Assembly (NCBI RefSeq): GCF_045063725.1
Contig: NZ_CP173695.1
From: Sellimonas catena
Lineage (GTDB): Bacteria; Bacillota; Clostridia; Lachnospirales; Lachnospiraceae
Length of the DNA: 64,000 bases
Direction: 5' to 3' (one strand)
Shown here: piece by piece, positions 41,938 through 51,013 of the stretch
Layout of the letters: each line of letters begins with the position of its first letter
Position numbering within the stretch: position 1 is the first letter of the stretch
Translations under genes and position numbers: made by a program
The notes under the pieces: model-generated
Told to the model about the DNA's origin: nothing
The model's input: the letters and a program-made list of their open reading frames with translations, nothing else
Databases searched by the model: none

Positions 41938-42348
41938 CAGCGCTTTTTGGATGGTATCAAGAATCAGGTTGGAAGTATAGGAATCGTCCTCTCCGGATTT
42001 GATCTGATCTGCCGACTGCGTTTCGATGATCTGTCCGGCAATTTCTTCCATGGCCGGCTGAACAAGAGGATACATGGTTTCCACGCTTTCATCCAGATTG
42101 GAAAAACGGATAGAGTTGATATGATTTTTGTCGACCGAAACTTCCACTTCCAGCGGCGTGTTATTCAATGTCATGCTGGCTGTGTAGATGCCGGGAGTGT
42201 ATTCTTTGGACGTCTGCTTTTTTCCGGAATGATCCGGAAGGAACATAAAAAGAAGCAGAAGCACAAGAAGAATGCCAAGGGCTGCAAAAATGGCGGTATA
42301 GATAATTTCCTTCATGTGAAAAACGACGATTCTGGTTTTGGAACTCAT
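41917..42348 (-). CDS. Membrane-anchored FMN-binding-domain-like protein
   Basis: 143 residues: one N-terminal span (about 14-36) followed by an outer domain that runs TPGIYTASMTLNNTPLEVEVSV, INSIRF, then QIIETQSADQIKSG and YTSNLILDTIQKAL. This order resembles the FMN-binding domain (PF04205), where a Ser/Thr in an SGAT-x-TS-like loop holds FMN covalently; here the loop reads SGEDDSYTS. Whether FMN is bound is uncertain. AAAGGAGG lies 11 nt before ATG 42348. It points away from pth. Confidence 0.7.
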   Translation of the reverse strand: MSSKTRIVVFHMKEIIYTAIFAALGILLVLLLLFMFLPDHSGKKQTSKEYTPGIYTASMTLNNTPLEVEVSVDKNHINSIRFSNLDESVETMYPLVQPAMEEIAGQIIETQSADQIKSGEDDSYTSNLILDTIQKALKKAEAD

Positions 42349-42444
42349 AAGTGAAAAGACCTCCTTTCAGTAATGATGAATCCTGCAGCACCACGGGATT
42401 ATGTCTTTATAAATATATGTGACGTCGGAAAAAATTATGCGGCG

Positions 42445-42473
42445 TTGCCAAACGCGGCTTTTTGCGGTAGAAT
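42445..42473 (+). promoter_or_regulatory. Sigma-A promoter of pth (and probably mfd)
   Basis: TTGCCA at 42445-42450, a 17-bp spacer and TAGAAT at 42468-42473, 31 bp before pth. Confidence 0.7.
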
Positions 42474-42504
42474 AGAAAAATACGAAAAAGAGAGGTAGAG
42501 ATGC

Positions 42505-43074
42505 ATGTTTATTATCGCAGGATTAGGAAATCCGGGATCAAAGTATGAAGACACACGGCACAACGTCGGTTTTGATGTCATAGACCGAATTTCGAAAGAA
42601 TACCATATAGCAGTTGATACAAGAAAACACCGGGCGCTGATCGGAAAAGGGGTTATCGACGGCGTAAAAGTGATTCTCGCAAAACCCCAGACCTTTATGA
42701 ATCTAAGCGGGGAAAGTATCCGGGAGCTGGTGGACTATTATAAGGTGGATGAGGCCACGGAGCTGATTGTTATATATGATGATATCAGTCTGGATGTGGG
42801 TCAGCTCAGGATCCGGAAAAAGGGGAGCGCCGGCGGACATAACGGAATTAAAAATATTATCGCCCACCTTGGGCACGATGTATTCATGCGTGTGAAGGTC
42901 GGTGTCGGGGAGAAGCCGAAGGGCTATGATCTGGCGGATTATGTACTGGGCCATTTCTCAAAGGAAGAGAAAGAGAAGATGGAAGTGGCATATGAAAAGG
43001 CAGTACAGGCCGTCAGAATGGCCGGACTTGGAGAAATTGACGAAGCGATGAATCAGTTTAACCGGAAAGGCTGA
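42505..43074 (+). CDS. pth: Peptidyl-tRNA hydrolase
   Basis: Releases tRNA from peptidyl-tRNA that falls off ribosomes. 189 residues, with GLGNPGSKYEDTRHNVGFDVID (catalytic His20), KPQTFMNLSGES, VIYDDISLDVGQLRIRKKGSAGGHNGIKNI and the C-terminal DYVLGHF, all family signatures. GAGAGG precedes the ATG. mfd starts 18 nt downstream, a common pairing in Firmicutes. Confidence 0.98.
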   Translation: MFIIAGLGNPGSKYEDTRHNVGFDVIDRISKEYHIAVDTRKHRALIGKGVIDGVKVILAKPQTFMNLSGESIRELVDYYKVDEATELIVIYDDISLDVGQLRIRKKGSAGGHNGIKNIIAHLGHDVFMRVKVGVGEKPKGYDLADYVLGHFSKEEKEKMEVAYEKAVQAVRMAGLGEIDEAMNQFNRKG

Positions 43075-43092
43075 TGGAAGGAGGAGAACACA

Positions 43093-46000
43093 ATGAAGGC
43101 TTTTACGGAACCTCTTTTGGAGCTTGCGGAATTCGAGACGATTCAGAAGACAAAATACCGGGGAAAAGGGATGATTCAGATTGCCGGAAGTACCGGTTCG
43201 CAGAAAAGCCATCTTGCGTATGCTCTTTCTGGAGACGGCCGGAGGATTCTTTATATTCTTGCAGATGAAGAAAAGGCAAAGGAAGTTCTTGAAGAATATC
43301 AGTTTCTGGATGGGGAAGTCCTGTTCTATCCGGCGAAGGACTTCCTCTTTTATCGGGCGGATATCAGAGGAAAATATCTGGTCAAGCAGCGGATGGAAGT
43401 ATTCCGCGCACTGAAAGAAGAGGAAAATGTAACGGTTATTACAACGATCGGCGCGTTGATGGACGGGGTACGTCCACCGTTGAAGATCGATGAGGAAGTT
43501 TTTTCTGTCCGCACAGGGGAGACGTCAGATCTGGAAGAACTTGTTCAAAGGTTATCCGCAATGGGATATGACAGGGAAGTACAGATTGAAGGGCCGGGGC
43601 AGTTTGCGGTGCGTGGAGGAATTGTCGATATCTTTCCTTTGACAGAGGAGATGCCGGTGAGGATTGAATTCTGGGACGATGAGATTGATTCGATCCGTAC
43701 CTTCGATGCCCAGACACAAAGATCCATAGAAAACAGGGAGGAGATCACGGTGTATCCGGCCCGGGATGAGGCGGATGAGCAGGAGGAGGTCTCTTTCCTG
43801 CGCTATTTCCGTCCGGAAGAGACGCTTTTGTTTCTGGATGAGCCGGCAAGACTCTACGAACGTGGAGAAGTCATCGAGGAGGAAGTCCGGCAGGCCAGGG
43901 AGCGAAGAGAGGAAGAAGAAAAGCTTCCGGAAGGAGAAAAAGACATCAGGATCTTTCCGGTCCATGAGATTGCAGGTTTGATCAATCAGTATCACAGTAT
44001 CGGATTTACAGCACTGGAGGGAAAAGTAAAAGAATTTCTGGTCCGGGATGTATACAGCATTCTGGCTAAAAACGTGAACCCGTATAACAGCAGTTTTGAG
44101 GTGCTGACGAGAGACTTAAAAAGGCTGAAGCGAAACGGGTACCGGGTGATTCTGCTTTCAGGTTCCCGGACAAGGGCAAGAAGGCTTGCGGAAGATCTCA
44201 GGGACTATGATCTGAACAGTTTTTATGATGAAGATCCCGAAAGACTGGTAAAACCGGGAGAAATTCTTGTGTCCTACGGTCATGTGGCAGTTGGGTATGA
44301 GTACCCGATGCTGAAGTTTACCGTGATTTCGGAGACCGATATTTTCGGGAAAAAGAAGAAAAAGAAGCGAAGAAGGATTTACGAAGGGGAAAAGATCCAG
44401 AGTTTTACCGACTTAAAGCCGGGGGACTATGTAGTTCATGAGAATCATGGGCTTGGAATTTATCAGGGAATCGAGAAAATTGAGATAGACCGGATTGAGA
44501 AGGATTACATGAAGATTTCCTATGCAGGAGGCGGAAATCTCTACATCCCGGCTACCCAGATGGATCTGATCCAGAAATACGCATCGGCGGATGCAAAGAA
44601 ACCGAAACTCAACCGTCTGGGCGGACAGGACTGGGAGCGTACCAAGACAAGAGTCCGTAAAGCGGTACAGGTGATCGCGAGAGATCTGGTGGAGCTCTAT
44701 GCCGCACGGCAGGAAAAGGAAGGCTATGCCTATGAGCCGGATACGGTGTGGCAGAAAGAATTTGAGGAGATGTTTCCGTTTGAGGAGACAGACGATCAGG
44801 CAGCGGCCATCGAAGAGACAAAAAAGGATATGGAAAGCCACAAGATCATGGACCGTCTGATCTGCGGAGATGTTGGCTTTGGAAAAACCGAGGTGGCGAT
44901 CCGGGCGGCCTTTAAAGCGGTGCAGGAGAATAAGCAGGTGGCATTTCTTGTACCGACCACCATTCTGGCGCAGCAGCATTATAACACCCTTGTTCAGAGG
45001 ATGAAAGACTTCCCGGTTCGGGTGGATCTGATGTGCCGTTTCCGTACCCCGTCCCAGCAGAAAAAGACGCTGGAAGACCTGAAAAAAGGCCAGGTGGATA
45101 TTCTGGTGGAAACCCACCGGATTTTGAGTCAGGACGTCTGCTTCAAAGATCTGGGACTTCTTGTGATCGACGAGGAGCAGAGGTTTGGAGTGCAGCACAA
45201 GGAAAAGATCAAAAAACTGCGGGAAAATGTGGATGTCCTGACATTGACAGCTACTCCGATTCCAAGAACTCTTCATATGAGCCTGATTGGAATCCGGGAT
45301 ATGAGTGTGCTGGAAGAGGCTCCGATGGACCGGATGCCGATCCAGACCTATGTCATGGAATATCAGGATGAGATGGTAAGGGAGGCAATTGTAAGAGAGT
45401 TGTCCAGACAGGGGCAGGTGTACTACGTCTATAATAAAGTCAAGGATATTGCGGAGATCACGGCCAGAGTCCAGAGCCTTGTTCCGGAGGCAAATGTTGC
45501 CTACGCTCACGGGCAGATGAGGGAACATCAGCTGGAGCGGATCATGTATGACTTTATCAACGGGGATATCGATGTGCTTGTTTCCACGACTATTATTGAA
45601 ACCGGGCTTGATATTTCCAATGCCAATACGATGATTATCCATGATGCGGACAAACTGGGGCTCTCCCAGCTATACCAGCTGCGAGGAAGAGTCGGGCGTT
45701 CCAACCGGATGGCCTATGCCTTTCTTCTCTACCGGAGAGACCGTCTGCTCAGAGAGGTTGCGGAAAAGCGGCTTGCCGCGATCCGGGAGTTTACGGATCT
45801 TGGATCTGGATTCAAGATTGCCATGCGGGATCTGGAAATCCGGGGAGCAGGAAATCTGCTTGGAGAAGCACAGCACGGTCATATGGAGGCGGTCGGGTAT
45901 GACCTCTACTGTAAGATGCTCAATGAAGCGGTCAAAAACATGAAACAGGGCACTTCCCAGGAAGAAGCCGCAAGCTTTACAACAACGGTGGATCTGAATG

Positions 46001-46464
46001 TGGATGCCTTTATTCCGGCTTCCTATATTCCGGATGAATATCAGAAGCTGGATATCTACAAACGGATCGCGCTGATTGAGACCGAAGAAGAGATGGATGA
46101 TATGATGGAAGAGCTGATTGACCGGTTCGGAGACATTCCGAAAAAGGTACAGAAGCTGATCCTGATTGCAAGGCTGAAAGCCTTTGCACATTCCGTGTAT
46201 GTGACTTCGATTGAGCAGAAAGGGCAGACGCTGAAGATCACCATGTATGAGCGGGCGAAGGTACGTGGCGAGGAGATACCGAAACTTCTGGAGCGCAGGA
46301 AAGGAGAACTTGTTTTTAAGAATGATACGCCGCCGTATTTTCTCTATGAGCAGAAAAAGCGGAACCGGAAGGAAAAGGACCCGGATATTCTGGAAGTCGT
46401 GAAAAATCTGTTAAATGATATAAAAACATTGATTGTCCAGGAAAAACCGGATATAATAGGGTAG
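43093..46464 (+). CDS. mfd: Transcription-repair coupling factor
   Basis: Removes RNA polymerase stalled at DNA damage and recruits UvrA. 1123 residues: a UvrB-like N-terminal part (GSTGSQKSHLAYAL, FPAKDFLFYRA pattern), the RNA polymerase-interacting domain (LKPGDYVVHENHGLGIYQGI, about 440-520), the RecG-like motor with Walker A GDVGFGKTEVA (about 593), DEEQRFG, TATPIPRTLHM and IIETGLDISNAN, and a C-terminal TRCF domain (about 970-1070). It follows pth by 18 nt. Confidence 0.98.
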   Translation: MKAFTEPLLELAEFETIQKTKYRGKGMIQIAGSTGSQKSHLAYALSGDGRRILYILADEEKAKEVLEEYQFLDGEVLFYPAKDFLFYRADIRGKYLVKQRMEVFRALKEEENVTVITTIGALMDGVRPPLKIDEEVFSVRTGETSDLEELVQRLSAMGYDREVQIEGPGQFAVRGGIVDIFPLTEEMPVRIEFWDDEIDSIRTFDAQTQRSIENREEITVYPARDEADEQEEVSFLRYFRPEETLLFLDEPARLYERGEVIEEEVRQARERREEEEKLPEGEKDIRIFPVHEIAGLINQYHSIGFTALEGKVKEFLVRDVYSILAKNVNPYNSSFEVLTRDLKRLKRNGYRVILLSGSRTRARRLAEDLRDYDLNSFYDEDPERLVKPGEILVSYGHVAVGYEYPMLKFTVISETDIFGKKKKKKRRRIYEGEKIQSFTDLKPGDYVVHENHGLGIYQGIEKIEIDRIEKDYMKISYAGGGNLYIPATQMDLIQKYASADAKKPKLNRLGGQDWERTKTRVRKAVQVIARDLVELYAARQEKEGYAYEPDTVWQKEFEEMFPFEETDDQAAAIEETKKDMESHKIMDRLICGDVGFGKTEVAIRAAFKAVQENKQVAFLVPTTILAQQHYNTLVQRMKDFPVRVDLMCRFRTPSQQKKTLEDLKKGQVDILVETHRILSQDVCFKDLGLLVIDEEQRFGVQHKEKIKKLRENVDVLTLTATPIPRTLHMSLIGIRDMSVLEEAPMDRMPIQTYVMEYQDEMVREAIVRELSRQGQVYYVYNKVKDIAEITARVQSLVPEANVAYAHGQMREHQLERIMYDFINGDIDVLVSTTIIETGLDISNANTMIIHDADKLGLSQLYQLRGRVGRSNRMAYAFLLYRRDRLLREVAEKRLAAIREFTDLGSGFKIAMRDLEIRGAGNLLGEAQHGHMEAVGYDLYCKMLNEAVKNMKQGTSQEEAASFTTTVDLNVDAFIPASYIPDEYQKLDIYKRIALIETEEEMDDMMEELIDRFGDIPKKVQKLILIARLKAFAHSVYVTSIEQKGQTLKITMYERAKVRGEEIPKLLERRKGELVFKNDTPPYFLYEQKKRNRKEKDPDILEVVKNLLNDIKTLIVQEKPDIIG

Positions 46465-46493
46465 TTAGAAATACGAAGGAGGCTTTTGACAGT

Positions 46494-47666
46494 ATGAAAA
46501 AGCGTTTGGCAGTAGTCCTTTTGACTGCCGCTGTGGCAGCAGGAGCAATGACAGGCTGCGGACAGCAGACGATTGAAGACAGCGATGTCGTTGCGACCGT
46601 GGGAGATACAGAAATTAAAGGAAATGTGGCAAATTTCTTTGCAAGATATCAGCAGGCAATGTATGAGACTTATTACAGCTCTATGCTGGGAGAAAACATG
46701 TGGACAACCGAGGTTGAGGAAGGAACGACTTATGAAGAGTCGGCCAAGGAGACGATCATGCAGTCGCTGGAGGAACTCTATCTGGTTAACGAGCATGCCG
46801 GTGATTACAGCGTTTCACTGACAGACGAAGAAAAGAAGTCGATTGAAGATGCTGCGGACCAGTTTGTAGAGGCAAACGATGCGGAGGTCCGGGATGTAAT
46901 TTCCGGCGACAAGGAGACGGTGCAGAAGGTTCTGGAACTCTTTACAATCCAGCAGAAAGTACAGACTGAGATGCTAAAAGATGTGGACCGGAATGTTTCC
47001 GATGAGGAGGCTGCCCAGAAAGCGCTGCAGTATGTAGCATTTACCTACTCGGATACGGAGGAATCCGAAGAAAGTGATTCCGAAAATACTTCAGATACAA
47101 AGGAAGAGGCAAAAGCGAAGGCGGAAACATTTTTGAACGCGGTGAACAGCGGCACAGATTTCAGTCAGGCCGCAGAGGATCAGGAGAAATCAGCAGTGGA
47201 TCTGACGTTTGACTCCAGTACGACATCCCCGAATGAGGAGCTCATTCAGGCGGCGGACAAACTGGAAGCAGGCCAGGTAACTGATGTGATAGAGACAGAT
47301 ACCGGATACTATGTGGCAAAGGTGACATCCACATTTGATCAGAGCGCAACGGACAGCAAGAAACAGGAGATCATCTCCGAACGTGAGTCTGAGCGATACA
47401 ATGAGATCCTTGATGGCTGGAAAGAAGACACTGACATCAAGGAAAACAAGGATGTCTGGGAAAAGATCGACTTTAACGGTCAGGGGGTTGCCCTGAAGAC
47501 AGAGGACAGCTCAGAAGACAGCGGCAGTACAGAAGGCTCTTCAGAAAACACAGATGGAGAAGATACTTCTGACAGTGCAGAGGGAGAAGATACTTCCGAC
47601 AGCACAGACAGTGGAGAATCCACTGATTCCGAAAATACAGATAATACAGAAGAAGCAGCCGAATAG
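46494..47666 (+). CDS. PrsA-like peptidyl-prolyl isomerase lipoprotein (foldase)
   Basis: 390 residues. A lipoprotein signal peptide ends AAGAMTGC (lipid-modified Cys22). SurA/PrsA-like helices follow (TVGDTEIKGNVANFFARYQQ), then a PpiC parvulin domain (about 180-285; AKAETFLNAVNSGTDFSQAA, LEAGQVTDVIETDTGYYVAKV). The last 50 or so residues are a Ser/Glu/Asp/Thr repeat tail (GEDTSDSAEGEDTSDSTDSG). It helps exported proteins fold outside the membrane. It follows mfd by 29 nt. Confidence 0.9.
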   Translation: MKKRLAVVLLTAAVAAGAMTGCGQQTIEDSDVVATVGDTEIKGNVANFFARYQQAMYETYYSSMLGENMWTTEVEEGTTYEESAKETIMQSLEELYLVNEHAGDYSVSLTDEEKKSIEDAADQFVEANDAEVRDVISGDKETVQKVLELFTIQQKVQTEMLKDVDRNVSDEEAAQKALQYVAFTYSDTEESEESDSENTSDTKEEAKAKAETFLNAVNSGTDFSQAAEDQEKSAVDLTFDSSTTSPNEELIQAADKLEAGQVTDVIETDTGYYVAKVTSTFDQSATDSKKQEIISERESERYNEILDGWKEDTDIKENKDVWEKIDFNGQGVALKTEDSSEDSGSTEGSSENTDGEDTSDSAEGEDTSDSTDSGESTDSENTDNTEEAAE

Positions 47667-47680
47667 GCTGCTTCATTTTT
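47652..47680 (+). terminator. Intrinsic terminator overlapping the end of the PrsA-like gene
   Basis: GAAGCAGCC / GGCTGCTTC stem with a 5-nt loop and ATTTTT after. The stop codon lies in the loop region. Confidence 0.88.
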
Positions 47681-47685
47681 GTCTT

Positions 47686-48132
47686 TTATTCAAAAAATGT
47701 GCTGACAAGTTCGTTTACAAGTTTGCCATCGGCTTTTCCTTTGACCTTCGGCATCAGCTCTTTCATGATCTTTCCCTTGTCTTTTGCAGTCGGATGATCC
47801 AGACCCATATCAGAGAGAACTGAGGCGATGACAGATCTGATCTCCTCTTCATCCATCATCTTCGGGGCAAATTCTTCAAGAACCGCGATCCGTGCCCGGC
47901 ATTCTTCAATGATTTCAGTACGGTCTTCCGGGGTCATCTCCAGAGTCTCTTTTGTCTGTTTGATCTCCTTTAAGACAACCTGTACTTCCTCTTCCTCAGT
48001 CAGATCTTCCCGCTTGTCGATTGCTTTATTTTTCAGAGCGGCAAGAAGAGAAGACAGAGTTTCTTTTCTTGCCTTGTCGCCGGCCTTCATGGCAGCGACC
48101 ATTTCTTTTCTTACATCATCGATTTTACTCAT
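47686..48132 (-). CDS. yqeY: GatB/YqeY domain protein
   Basis: 148 residues, all helical, of the YqeY family: DDVRKEMVAAMKAGDKARKETLSSLLAALKN at the start, then DRTEIIEECRARIAVLEEFAPK and the C-terminal GKIMKELMPKVKGKADGKLVNELV. This is related to the C-terminal tRNA-binding domain of GatB, but the free protein's role is not established. GGAGG precedes ATG 48132 on the minus strand, and a good promoter lies 32-60 bp upstream. Confidence 0.95.
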   Translation of the reverse strand: MSKIDDVRKEMVAAMKAGDKARKETLSSLLAALKNKAIDKREDLTEEEEVQVVLKEIKQTKETLEMTPEDRTEIIEECRARIAVLEEFAPKMMDEEEIRSVIASVLSDMGLDHPTAKDKGKIMKELMPKVKGKADGKLVNELVSTFFE

Positions 48133-48163
48133 AGCCTTATGGACCTCCTAAACGTTTTTCTCT

Positions 48164-48192
48164 ATTTTACTATCTCTTAAGAAAAAGTGCAA
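48164..48192 (-). promoter_or_regulatory. Sigma-A promoter of yqeY
   Basis: Minus strand: TTGCAC at 48192-48187, a 17-bp spacer and TAAAAT at 48169-48164. Confidence 0.7.
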
Positions 48193-48284
48193 ACAGAATA
48201 AAAATTTTCCTTTTGCAGATACTAGCCTTATGTGAAAGCCGGAAAAAGGCGGCTGATTTGTGAAATGGAGGGAACTTTACAGAA

Positions 48285-48836
48285 ATGAAAGCGACGGGAA
48301 TTGTGCGAAGAATCGACGATCTTGGAAGGGTGGTTGTTCCAAAAGAAATACGCAGAACACTGGGAATCCGCGAGGGGACTCCGCTGGAAATCTTTACGGG
48401 CCAGGACGGCGAGGTTATTCTGAAGAAGTATTCTCCGCTTGGAGAAATATATACATTTGCGCAGAACTATGCAGAGAGTCTGGCGCAGGCATCGGGAATG
48501 CTTTCCTGCATTACGGATATGGAAAAGGTGATTGCTGCTTCCGGAGCAGGGAGAAAGGATGTAGCAGAACAGGAGGTATCAGAGGAGTTTGTCTGTCTTC
48601 TGGAAGAACGGAGAGCGGTATCCATAAGCCGCAGCGGGGGATCCGGTATCAATTTTCTGAAAGAAAAGATGGTGGACTATGGAGAAATTTTTGCCTGTCC
48701 GGTGCTGGCAGGAGGCGATGTGATCGGATCAGTTCTTTTTGTCAGACCGGAGCGGCAAAAAGGCATTTCCGAAGAAATCTGTCAGAAACTGGCTCAGTGC
48801 GCGGCTGCATTTCTTGGGAGTCAGATGGAAACGTAG
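48285..48836 (+). CDS. spoVT: Stage V sporulation protein T
   Basis: Forespore regulator that adjusts sigma-G genes. 183 residues: an AbrB-like swapped-hairpin DNA-binding domain (MKATGIVRRIDDLGRVVVPKEIRRTLGIREGTPLEIF pattern at 1-50) and a C-terminal GAF-like domain (about 60-178). Full length for SpoVT. GGAGGG precedes the ATG, and a small GCCG / CGGC hairpin lies in the leader. No clear forespore promoter could be fixed. Its place downstream of mfd and prsA matches Bacillus gene order. Confidence 0.96.
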   Translation: MKATGIVRRIDDLGRVVVPKEIRRTLGIREGTPLEIFTGQDGEVILKKYSPLGEIYTFAQNYAESLAQASGMLSCITDMEKVIAASGAGRKDVAEQEVSEEFVCLLEERRAVSISRSGGSGINFLKEKMVDYGEIFACPVLAGGDVIGSVLFVRPERQKGISEEICQKLAQCAAAFLGSQMET

Positions 48837-48896
48837 TCATAAAGAGAAAATCCGCATCATACAATAGTCTTAGAAAAACGGGACAAGGGGGATGCG

Positions 48897-49268
48897 ATGA
48901 GAGTAAAAGGACAAAAATCGGGGGTCATGCGGATCTTTCAGGCACTTCTGGTATCCTACATCGTTACGGGAATCCTGCTTCTGGTGCTGGCGGTGCTGCT
49001 TTATAAGCTGAATCTGGATAAAGGAAAAGTGACGGCAGGAATTACCGGTATCTATGTTGTGTCCGCGTTTGCGGGAGGTTTTCTGATCGGGAAGCTGCAG
49101 AAAGTACGGAAATTTATCTGGGGACTGATTCTTGGAATGCTATATTTTCTGCTCCTGGTACTGGTGTCCGTTGGTGTATATCACACCCTTCAGGGCGATA
49201 CGATGCAGATTGTGACAACGCTGATACTGTGTGCGGCAGGAGGAATGCTTGGCGGAATGCTGTCGTAA
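48897..49268 (+). CDS. TIGR04086-type four-span membrane protein
   Basis: 123 residues with four hydrophobic segments (starting at about 12, 44, 70 and 104) and a start, RIFQALLVSYIVTGILLLVLA, that matches the TIGR04086 family. Members are often found beside the SCIFF peptide genes in Clostridia, as here. The function is not established. The weak site GGGG lies before ATG 48897; GAGAGTAAAAGG is within the coding start. The SCIFF promoter begins right after its stop. Confidence 0.85.
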   Translation: MRVKGQKSGVMRIFQALLVSYIVTGILLLVLAVLLYKLNLDKGKVTAGITGIYVVSAFAGGFLIGKLQKVRKFIWGLILGMLYFLLLVLVSVGVYHTLQGDTMQIVTTLILCAAGGMLGGMLS

Positions 49269-49281
49269 ACGAAAAAAAGGC

Positions 49282-49310
49282 TTTAAAAAAGAAACCGCCT
49301 ATGATATAAT
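49282..49310 (+). promoter_or_regulatory. Sigma-A promoter of the SCIFF precursor gene
   Basis: TTTAAA at 49282-49287, a 17-bp spacer and consensus TATAAT at 49305-49310, 34 bp before the ATG. Confidence 0.72.
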
Positions 49311-49344
49311 AATTTCTAGCAAAATGCATAAGGAGGAAATCAGG

Positions 49345-49488
49345 ATGAAACACATTAAAACATTAAATACACAGACTTTAAACAACACAATGAAAAAAGG
49401 CGGATGCGGAGAATGCCAGACATCCTGCCAGTCAGCATGCAAGACTTCCTGCACAGTAGGAAACCAGACCTGCGAACAGAAGAAATAG
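49345..49488 (+). CDS. scfA: SCIFF peptide precursor (six-cysteine ranthipeptide)
   Basis: 47 residues: a leader MKHIKTLNTQTLNNTMKKGG followed by a core with six Cys (CGECQTSCQSACKTSC and two more near the end). The core holds the alternating Cys and Thr/Ser that radical SAM maturases join by thioether bonds. This fits the 'six cysteines in forty-five residues' family found in almost all Clostridia; its product may act in cell-cell signalling, but this is not settled. AGGAGG precedes ATG 49345. The longer open frame upstream runs into the previous gene and is not used. Confidence 0.93.
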   Translation: MKHIKTLNTQTLNNTMKKGGCGECQTSCQSACKTSCTVGNQTCEQKK

Positions 49489-49517
49489 GCAGACAGGACT
49501 TATAAGTGAAATTACAG

Positions 49518-49544
49518 GACAGCGGCTATTTGGTCGCTGTCTCT
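49518..49544 (+). terminator. Hairpin between SCIFF precursor and maturase genes (possible attenuator)
   Basis: GACAGCG / CGCTGTC stem with a 10-nt loop, followed only by TCTTG. The weak U tract suggests partial termination or RNA stabilisation. Confidence 0.6.
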
Positions 49545-49580
49545 TGATGTCTACAGAAAAAAGAGAAAGGGGTACACAAA

Positions 49581-50996
49581 GTGATCCATCAGTACCAGAA
49601 TAATGGATATAATATCGTTCTGGATGTTAACAGCGGATGTGTTCATGTCGTAGATCAGATGGGATACGATCTGATCGCAGCACTGACCGCGATGAATCCG
49701 GAGCAGACAGCCGATACCATCAGGGAGGGTGAGACAAAGGAAAAAATCAAAAAACAGTATCAGGAGAAATATAATCCGCAGGAGATTGACGAGGTGCTCG
49801 ATGATCTCGCTGAACTAGCGGAGGCAGGACAGCTCTTCGCACCGGATACTCATGAGTCCTGTATACAGGATGTCATGAAAAGAAAGACAGTAGTAAAGGC
49901 GCTCTGTCTCCATATTGCCCATGACTGCAATCTGGCGTGCAAATACTGTTTTGCCGAGGAGGGCGAATATCATGGAAGACGTGCGATGATGTCCTATGAA
50001 GTAGGGAAAAAGGCGCTGGATTTCCTGATCGCAAATTCCGGAAGCAGAAGAAACCTGGAAGTAGACTTCTTCGGCGGGGAGCCGCTGATGAACTGGCAGG
50101 TTGTCAAAGATCTTGTGGCATATGGAAGAGAGCAGGAGAAGATTCACGATAAACATTTCCGTTTTACTGTTACGACGAACGGCGTACTGCTGAATGATGA
50201 AATTCAGGAGTTTATCAACAAGGAGATGGACAATGTCGTGCTGAGCCTGGACGGAAGAAGGGAAGTCAATGACCGGATGCGTCCGTTCCGGAATGGAAAA
50301 GGAAGCTACGATCTGATTGTTCCAAAGTTCCAGAAACTTGCCGTGAGCAGAAACCAGCAGAAATACTATGTGCGCGGTACATTTACGAGACAGAACCTGG
50401 ATTTTTCAGAGGATGTGCGCCATTTTGTAGATCTCGGATTTCAACAGATGTCCATCGAGCCGGTTGTCGGTGATGATACAGACCCTTACGCAATCAGGGA
50501 GGAAGACCTGCCTCAGATTTTTGAGGAGTATGATAAACTCGCAAAATATATGATTCAGAGAGAAAAAGAAGGAAATGGATTTAATTTCTTCCATTTTATG
50601 ATCGACCTGGAAGGCGGACCGTGCCTTGCGAAACGGTTGTCAGGATGCGGTTCGGGAACCGAATATCTGGCTGTAACACCGTGGGGAGACCTCTATCCTT
50701 GTCATCAGTTTGTAGGAGATGAGGATTTCCTGATGGGAAATGTAGATGAGGGTATTACAAAGCCTGAGATTGCGGACGCATTCCGGTGCTGTAATGTCTA
50801 CTCAAAAGAAAAATGTAAAAACTGCTTTGCGAAGTTCTACTGCAGCGGCGGATGTATGGCGAATGCATACCATTTTGAGGGAAATCTGAATGATGCATAT
50901 GACATCGGATGCGAGATGGAAAGAAAACGTGTGGAATGCGCCATCATGATCAAAGCGGCGCTGGCGGACAACTCCGGAGAGAGCGAAGAAGCTTAG
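49581..50996 (+). CDS. scfB: Thioether cross-link-forming SCIFF peptide maturase (radical SAM)
   Basis: 471 residues. An N-terminal peptide-recognition region (PqqD-like, about 1-90) precedes the radical SAM core with CNLACKYCFAEEG (about 116-123), which holds the 4Fe-4S cluster. VDFFGGEPLMNW follows, and a C-terminal SPASM domain carries the Cys-rich GGPCLAKRLSGCGSGTEYL and KCKNCFAKFYCSGGCMANAY. It joins Cys thiols to Thr residues in the SCIFF peptide. The start is GTG 49581 behind AAAGGGG. secDF follows 17 nt later. Confidence 0.96.
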   Translation: MIHQYQNNGYNIVLDVNSGCVHVVDQMGYDLIAALTAMNPEQTADTIREGETKEKIKKQYQEKYNPQEIDEVLDDLAELAEAGQLFAPDTHESCIQDVMKRKTVVKALCLHIAHDCNLACKYCFAEEGEYHGRRAMMSYEVGKKALDFLIANSGSRRNLEVDFFGGEPLMNWQVVKDLVAYGREQEKIHDKHFRFTVTTNGVLLNDEIQEFINKEMDNVVLSLDGRREVNDRMRPFRNGKGSYDLIVPKFQKLAVSRNQQKYYVRGTFTRQNLDFSEDVRHFVDLGFQQMSIEPVVGDDTDPYAIREEDLPQIFEEYDKLAKYMIQREKEGNGFNFFHFMIDLEGGPCLAKRLSGCGSGTEYLAVTPWGDLYPCHQFVGDEDFLMGNVDEGITKPEIADAFRCCNVYSKEKCKNCFAKFYCSGGCMANAYHFEGNLNDAYDIGCEMERKRVECAIMIKAALADNSGESEEA

Positions 50997-51013
50997 AGAA
51001 GGGGATGTAAAGT

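Noticed and set aside
44413..45642. A 409-residue open frame on the minus strand
   Set aside because: It is a shadow of mfd, with no start signal and no recognisable domain.
48260..49006. A 248-residue plus-strand frame overlapping spoVT
   Set aside because: spoVT in another frame has full AbrB and GAF domains; the longer frame has no recognisable domain.
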